Below, piece by piece: positions 63,006 through 64,000 of a DNA stretch of 64,000 bases. A program made the position numbers and the translations under genes. The stretch is from Paenibacillus sp. H1-7 (GTDB lineage: Bacteria > Bacillota > Bacilli > Paenibacillales > NBRC-103111): positions 807,501 to 871,500 of the forward strand of contig NZ_CP031168.1 of the NCBI RefSeq assembly GCF_022354825.1, in the 5' to 3' direction. Numbering within the stretch: position 1 is the first letter of the stretch; each line of letters begins with the position of its first letter. The notes under the pieces were generated by a model that was given only the letters and a program-made list of their open reading frames with translations, was not told the DNA's origin and ran no database searches.

Positions 63006-63026
63006 AACGTAACAATGTTTTGTTTA
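63006..63026 (+). promoter_or_regulatory. Second operator-like copy before the MFS gene
   Basis: AACGTAACAATGTTTTGTTT repeats the sequence at 62809-62828 with three differences. It lies 135 bases before the start codon. Two copies about 197 bp apart could allow looping by one repressor. Confidence 0.55.
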
Positions 63027-63160
63027 GTTGAGCTTCTATACGGAACAAACTTGTGACTAGGCCTCCGTCTCCGTTCCCACTCTTCTCATTAGAGGCAGGA
63101 TGCGAAGCGGAATACGGAAGGCGGGCCGCCGTAGTTCATTAAACAGGAGGTTGAGTAATT

Positions 63161-64000
63161 TTGGATACACCATTGGCAAATGACAAAGCTCCCGGTCTGC
63201 TGCGTAATCGTTTCATGCAGGTGATTTTGTTATCCAATTTGCTGCTGCAGCTTGGGATTTGGGTGAGGAATTTCGCCATTCTCCTCTATGTTGCCGATAC
63301 TACGAACAACGATCCGTCAGCCATTTCGTTGATCAGTGTAGCGGAATTCGCGCCCATCTTCGTCTTTTCATTCATTGGAGGCACGTTCGCCGATCGCTGG
63401 CTGCCGAAACGGACGATGATTTGGTGCGATTTCCTATCCGCCGTATCGGTGTTCGCCGTGCTGCTGACCATTCATTTCGGTTCCTGGCAGTCCGTTTACT
63501 TTGTCACCTTCATTTCGGCTGTTCTTTCGCAATTCTCGCAGCCTTCGGCGCTCGCTTGTTCAAGCAGCATGTGCCGGAAGAGCAGCTGCAGCAGGCGATG
63601 GCCTTGTTCCAGACGTTAGTAGCGATGTTCATGGTACTCGGACCGATGCTCGGAACCTTCACTTACAGCACGTTTGGTCTAGAAACGTCCATCGCGGTAA
63701 TGGGAGTCATCTTTCTGCTTTCTGCACTCGTCTTGTTTCTATTGCCCAAAGATATGCAGCAATCGCAGACAGGTGGCGTGAACGGGGAATTCCACCAGCA
63801 ATTCATGGAGGGCTTTCGTTATGTATGGCGGAGTCCAGTGCTGCGGATGCTTGGAGCCGCATTTATTGTCGCCGGTCTCGGCGTAGGCATTTCCCAAACG
63901 CTTAATTTGTTCGTTGTCACGGAGCGGCTTGGCAGAAATGAGGAATTTCTTCAATACCTGCTGATGGTGAACGGGGCCGCCATGCTGGTCGGAGGAGGGG
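63161..64000 (+). pseudogene. MFS transporter, frameshifted and cut by the window end
   Basis: The frame from TTG 63161 (GGAGG nine bases upstream) encodes an MFS N-terminus with helices at ~18-38 and ~48-70 and the loop motif GGTFADRWLPKRTMI. After SQFSQPS, near 63547, the family continuation (GARLFKQHVPEEQLQQAM) appears in the -1 frame, as if one G were missing from a GGG run. That frame stays open to base 64000 with further helices (VAMFMVLGPMLGTF, IAVMGVIFLLSALVLFLLP). A real mutation or a sequencing error both fit. The family is drug/lipid efflux-like. Confidence 0.8.

Overview
The window looks like a chromosomal segment of a Paenibacillus-type Firmicute. The reasons are moderate-to-high GC coding DNA, strong AGGAGG ribosome binding sites, LplB/LplC-type sugar ABC permeases paired with a membrane-anchored AraC regulator, a Bacillus-order purine operon behind a guanine riboswitch, ydaO-type c-di-AMP riboswitches, and IDEAL, DUF2278 and DUF6483 proteins. 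All assignments come from reading the sequence; no database search was run.

Layout. 1-2152 is the 3' part of a 23S rRNA gene plus a 5S rRNA, ending in a strong terminator. 2367-14462 is a sialic acid block: a GntR/LacI-type regulator, a membrane AraC-type regulator, a solute-binding lipoprotein with two permeases, a cytoplasmic GH33 sialidase, a secreted multidomain GH33 sialidase and an N-acetylneuraminate lyase. 14672-21770 is a MurNAc/muropeptide recycling operon: a MurR-like regulator, a YbbE/AmiE-like serine hydrolase, a second ABC importer, a BadF-type amino sugar kinase and MurQ etherase. An ABC importer and a kinase stand where Bacillus subtilis uses the PTS protein MurP. 21771-23942 is a repeat-rich island with one small gene. 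23943-26720 (minus strand) holds nagA, nagB and an RpiR regulator, which would carry the amino sugars from both upstream blocks into glycolysis.

26907-29409 holds a small orphan gene, a Gfo/Idh/MocA oxidoreductase and a DUF6483 gene. 29439-43723 is the purine operon in the order purE-K-B-C-S-Q-L-F-M-N, a stand-alone AICAR transformylase, a PurO-type IMP cyclohydrolase and purD. PurR-box-like sites and a guanine riboswitch precede it. The usual bifunctional purH is replaced at its normal position by two separate genes. 43824-47572 holds a 43-aa membrane protein, map, a VanY-type lipoprotein carboxypeptidase and a DUF2278 protein. 47726-51134 is a YvfRSTU-like ABC transporter plus two-component system.

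51306-55061 is the most unusual locus. Two complete c-di-AMP riboswitches in tandem, each with its own terminator, precede a small RCK-N-like protein, a protein made of two fused KdpD sensor halves (KdpD plus USP, twice, with no kinase) and a 57-aa two-helix membrane protein. No potassium transporter gene is adjacent. The first KdpD half has lost the Walker B glutamate, while the second half and its USP domain look intact. I propose a c-di-AMP/potassium sensing module of a kind I do not recognise from the literature.

55178-62669 holds an Rrf2 regulator, an IDEAL-domain protein, thioredoxin, an ECF sigma/anti-sigma/ABC operon (minus strand), a LigB-type dioxygenase and a sugar phosphate isomerase/epimerase. 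The window ends inside an MFS transporter gene with an apparent one-base frameshift, behind two operator-like repeats.
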